DNA from: Trichomonas vaginalis G3
Taxonomy: Eukaryota; Parabasalia; Trichomonadida; Trichomonadidae
Direction of reading: 5' to 3'
Assembly (NCBI RefSeq): GCF_026262505.1
Contig: NC_067208.1
Coordinates: 3,481,962-3,545,961, forward strand
DNA length: 64,000 nucleotides
A program made the position numbers and the translations under genes. The notes under the pieces are model-generated. The model was not told where the DNA came from. It searched no databases and saw only the letters and a list, made by a program, of their open reading frames with translations. Shown piece after piece: positions 61,941 to 64,000 of this stretch; position 1 is the first letter of the stretch, and each line of letters opens with the position of its first letter.

Positions 61941-64000
61941 TCAGGTCTCGCCGCTTAGCGGCTCATTTACAGGTATTTCATCATCAGTAAATGATTCCTC
62001 ATTATCGTTTGGTTCAACCTGTTTATATAATCCTTTCATTTCTTCTTTCAAAACATAATACCATGTTTGTTTACCGTCTATTCTTCTATGTTTCCTATCA
62101 CATTTATCCTTAATACTCATTTGAAAGTTTTTGTCTTTCATGTCTGATGGTTTGCAGAATAGAGCATTTTCACACGTCATACCTGCACACAATTCATCAT
62201 AATGTGTATTTATCCATACATCTAAAGGATTTGATGATAATTCAATTAAATCTTGTTTGGCTTCAGTCATCGGTATGATTCGTACATTAAATGATGAAAG
62301 GTCATATTGCATAAAATACGTCAGTAAATTATCATAAAATTCCTTTGTGCATGAATCCATTAAATTCTTGAAGTAATCAAATTGACCCTTGAATTTACCA
62401 TTAACTCTTAAAACTACGTATCTTCTGTCTCCAACTTCAATTTTGACAGGGTAGACGTTGTTAGTTACGAAAATGAAGTTTGCAACGTTCTGAGCTGTTC
62501 TTCTGGGTTGATTCTTTTCATTAATTCTTATCTCATTATCCGTAATAATTGATTTCAAAGCGTTGAAGTTTGCGAGTCTGTCTTCACCCACATTCTTGAG
62601 TTCATTAAGTACAAGAAACATTTTATTTTCAACTACTGAATTGAAATTACCCGTTAGCTCACTTATTTCGGTAATGTTTTTACATGAATAACCAGCGAGA
62701 AGTTCAGAAATAATGTCTGTAAATCTGTTTTTACCTGTTCCCTGAAGTCCTTTCAAAATAATTGCTGTTTCATTCTTGATTCCGGGATGTTGAATCATTG
62801 ATGCAATCCAGCCGAGAAGGTATTTATACACCTCATCATTATTATCACAAATGGCTTCTTTAATGAAATTCATAAACATCTCAATTTTTGAGTAATCTGG
62901 TTTTTCGAGAACGTTGTATTTATAACCTTGAAACGTTGAGAAAACATCTGGGGAATCAGATTTAAAGCAAACACCCTTAACGGTTAATGAAGACAATTGA
63001 TTTAGTAGTACATCCCATGCTGTTATGGTTTTACCTTCTTCTTTAAATAATTTAATCATTTTGAGTGACTCTTTCATGTTTGACTGAAGAACAAATGATA
63101 TTTGATTCATTTTGTCGTGGATATTATAGTCCTTTTGAATGAAATATTTATTTCCACAATCTACAAAACGGATTACACGTGATAAATCCTCAATTACTTC
63201 AGAACTGTTTTTATACTGATGATTTTCAGCCTTGCGTCTAATATCTGTTATCAAAAACGAGTCATCAAGTTTGATATCAAATGTTATTTTTGGCTTACGT
63301 AATAAAGGTAAAACATATTCATCATAATATTCCTTTTGATATAGTTTTAGAATCTTCACAAAACAAATGGAGAAGTCATTAAATGTGCATATCTACTACG
63401 TGCTTTTTCAAAATTACTTTTTGCATTTTCTGTTTAAACTGCAGAAGTTATAAACGTTATCGTATGCTTCATTAATTAAATGATCCGGTAACGAATTAAT
63501 AGCTTGAAACAGTGTGAAAATGTTATTTCTTTTCTAAATTCATGTTTCCACCGTCATTATGTACTTCAAAATCACAGATGCCATCAACTATGCTCTGAGC
63601 TAGTTTATCGTCAATGTTTACATCTTTGTTTTCATTCATGATATCTTTATTTCTTCATTCTTCTGTTCAACTCTTACCTTAATATTCAAATCATTTAATA
63701 ATATCATGTTTCTAGTTAATGTTGAATCATAACTTCCACGAATGAATGAGTATGTATTGATTGTTCTGTTGCATTCTTGCGAACTCTTGAATCAGCCATA
63801 ACCACTAAAGAACGCTTTGAATCATCCATAGAAGTCATGATATCAATATCATAATCATTGCAGGGAATAACATTTAATCATTCTGTTCGAAACTGCATAG
63901 AAGAAATTAGTGTTGCAATAAATGTGAAGACCTCCTGAAGCGGTTTTTAACGATAAATCTTTTATCGAAAGTTTGATAAAATGTCTTTTCTAACTGTTTC
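61941..64000 (-). pseudogene. Archaeo-eukaryotic primase-SF3 helicase, broken, runs off window
   Basis: Minus strand. The best-kept part (63359-61941) is an SF3/D5-type helicase: Walker A in KGLQGTGKNRF, the Walker B position in MFLVLNELKNVGEDR, motif C in FIFVTNNVYPV and the arginine region GDRRYVVLRV. Upstream, around 63,880-63,960, the primase domain is recognised by SGGLHIYC, a typical AEP primase motif. Between the two lies a linker region with EVHNDGGNMN. The C-terminus ends in residues (EPLSGET) encoded by hairpin words GCCGCTTAGCGGC and AGACCTTCAGGTCT (61935-61962). It would prime and unwind DNA for replication. A few breaks. Confidence 0.8.

Larger units (their letters stand above)
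53661..64000 (+). mobile_element. Polinton/Maverick element B, partial (runs off the window)
   Basis: Starts AGTAGTATATGAATGCGGG. Parts: terminal repeat with the 195-residue gene, the 370-residue protein, PolB, integrase, an 87-residue protein, a 54-residue protein (-), a five-unit 122-bp minisatellite, and a primase-helicase (-) that continues past the window end. Compared with element A, the PolB-integrase block is on the opposite side relative to the terminal repeat. This fits an element lying in reverse orientation with long inverted ends. About ten breaks in total, most in PolB and the primase part. Probably young. Confidence 0.85.

Overview
This 64-kb window looks like nuclear DNA of a parabasalid (trichomonad) protist; Tritrichomonas or Trichomonas cannot be separated from the sequence alone. 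Reasons: very A+T-rich DNA, single-exon genes, stop codons often running into TAAA, trichomonad-type families (armadillo-repeat, TBC, tetraspanin, giant Ig-like surface proteins, beta-helix proteins), Mutator-type non-autonomous transposons, and above all Polinton/Maverick elements, which are very abundant in T. vaginalis.

Host part, 1 to about 26,660. In order: ribosomal protein uL11/RPL12 (+), an armadillo-like protein (-), a TBC Rab-GAP with a C-terminal membrane anchor (-), an isolated membrane anchor plus cytoplasmic tail (-), a palindrome-rich insertion, a decayed 5.5-kb Ig-like surface-protein gene (-), an MFS sugar transporter (+), a small Cys/His zinc-binding protein (+), an intact tetraspanin (+) followed by a broken tandem copy (+), a beta-helix-like surface protein (-), a 5'-incomplete coiled-coil gene (+) and a 5'-truncated PROPPIN/WIPI gene (+). 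Two terminal-inverted-repeat elements with 9-bp target duplications (20,557-21,762 and 23,113-24,164) lie just downstream of the last two genes. A conserved motif of up to 51 bp beginning CCTCAATTTTTGAC occurs four times in one orientation. Two copies sit exactly at the start of the two 5'-incomplete genes, and one forms the loop of a 36-bp perfect inverted repeat. A 122-bp, nearly two-unit tandem repeat (25.9-26.15 kb) closes the host part.

Element part, about 26,665 to 64,000. Two related Polintons (A, 26,665 to about 39,997; B, 53,661 to the window end) start with the same roughly 0.8-0.9-kb terminal sequence carrying a 195-residue DNA-binding-like gene. A runs from this end through the capsid block (major capsid protein, packaging ATPase, minor proteins, phage-like fibre) to an inverted integrase/PolB block. 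B runs from this end through PolB, integrase and then a primase-helicase. The simplest reading is one element family lying in opposite orientations with a gene inside its terminal inverted repeat. Between them lie a noisy partial duplicate (39,998-43,736), a 25-N gap, and part of a second Polinton type (43,762 to about 53,250) with its own packaging ATPase, penton-like proteins, integrase, phage-like fibre and D12-class adenine methyltransferase. All three are fossils with several broken genes, although many small ORFs and the integrase of B look whole.

Most noteworthy: an archaeo-eukaryotic primase plus SF3 helicase in an element that also has PolB; an HNH-like motif inside PolB; phage-collar-type fibres in eukaryotic elements; a vocabulary of 5-bp-stem, 3-nt-loop hairpin words scattered through element A and B genes and spacers; and the unexplained 51-bp motif at truncated host genes.
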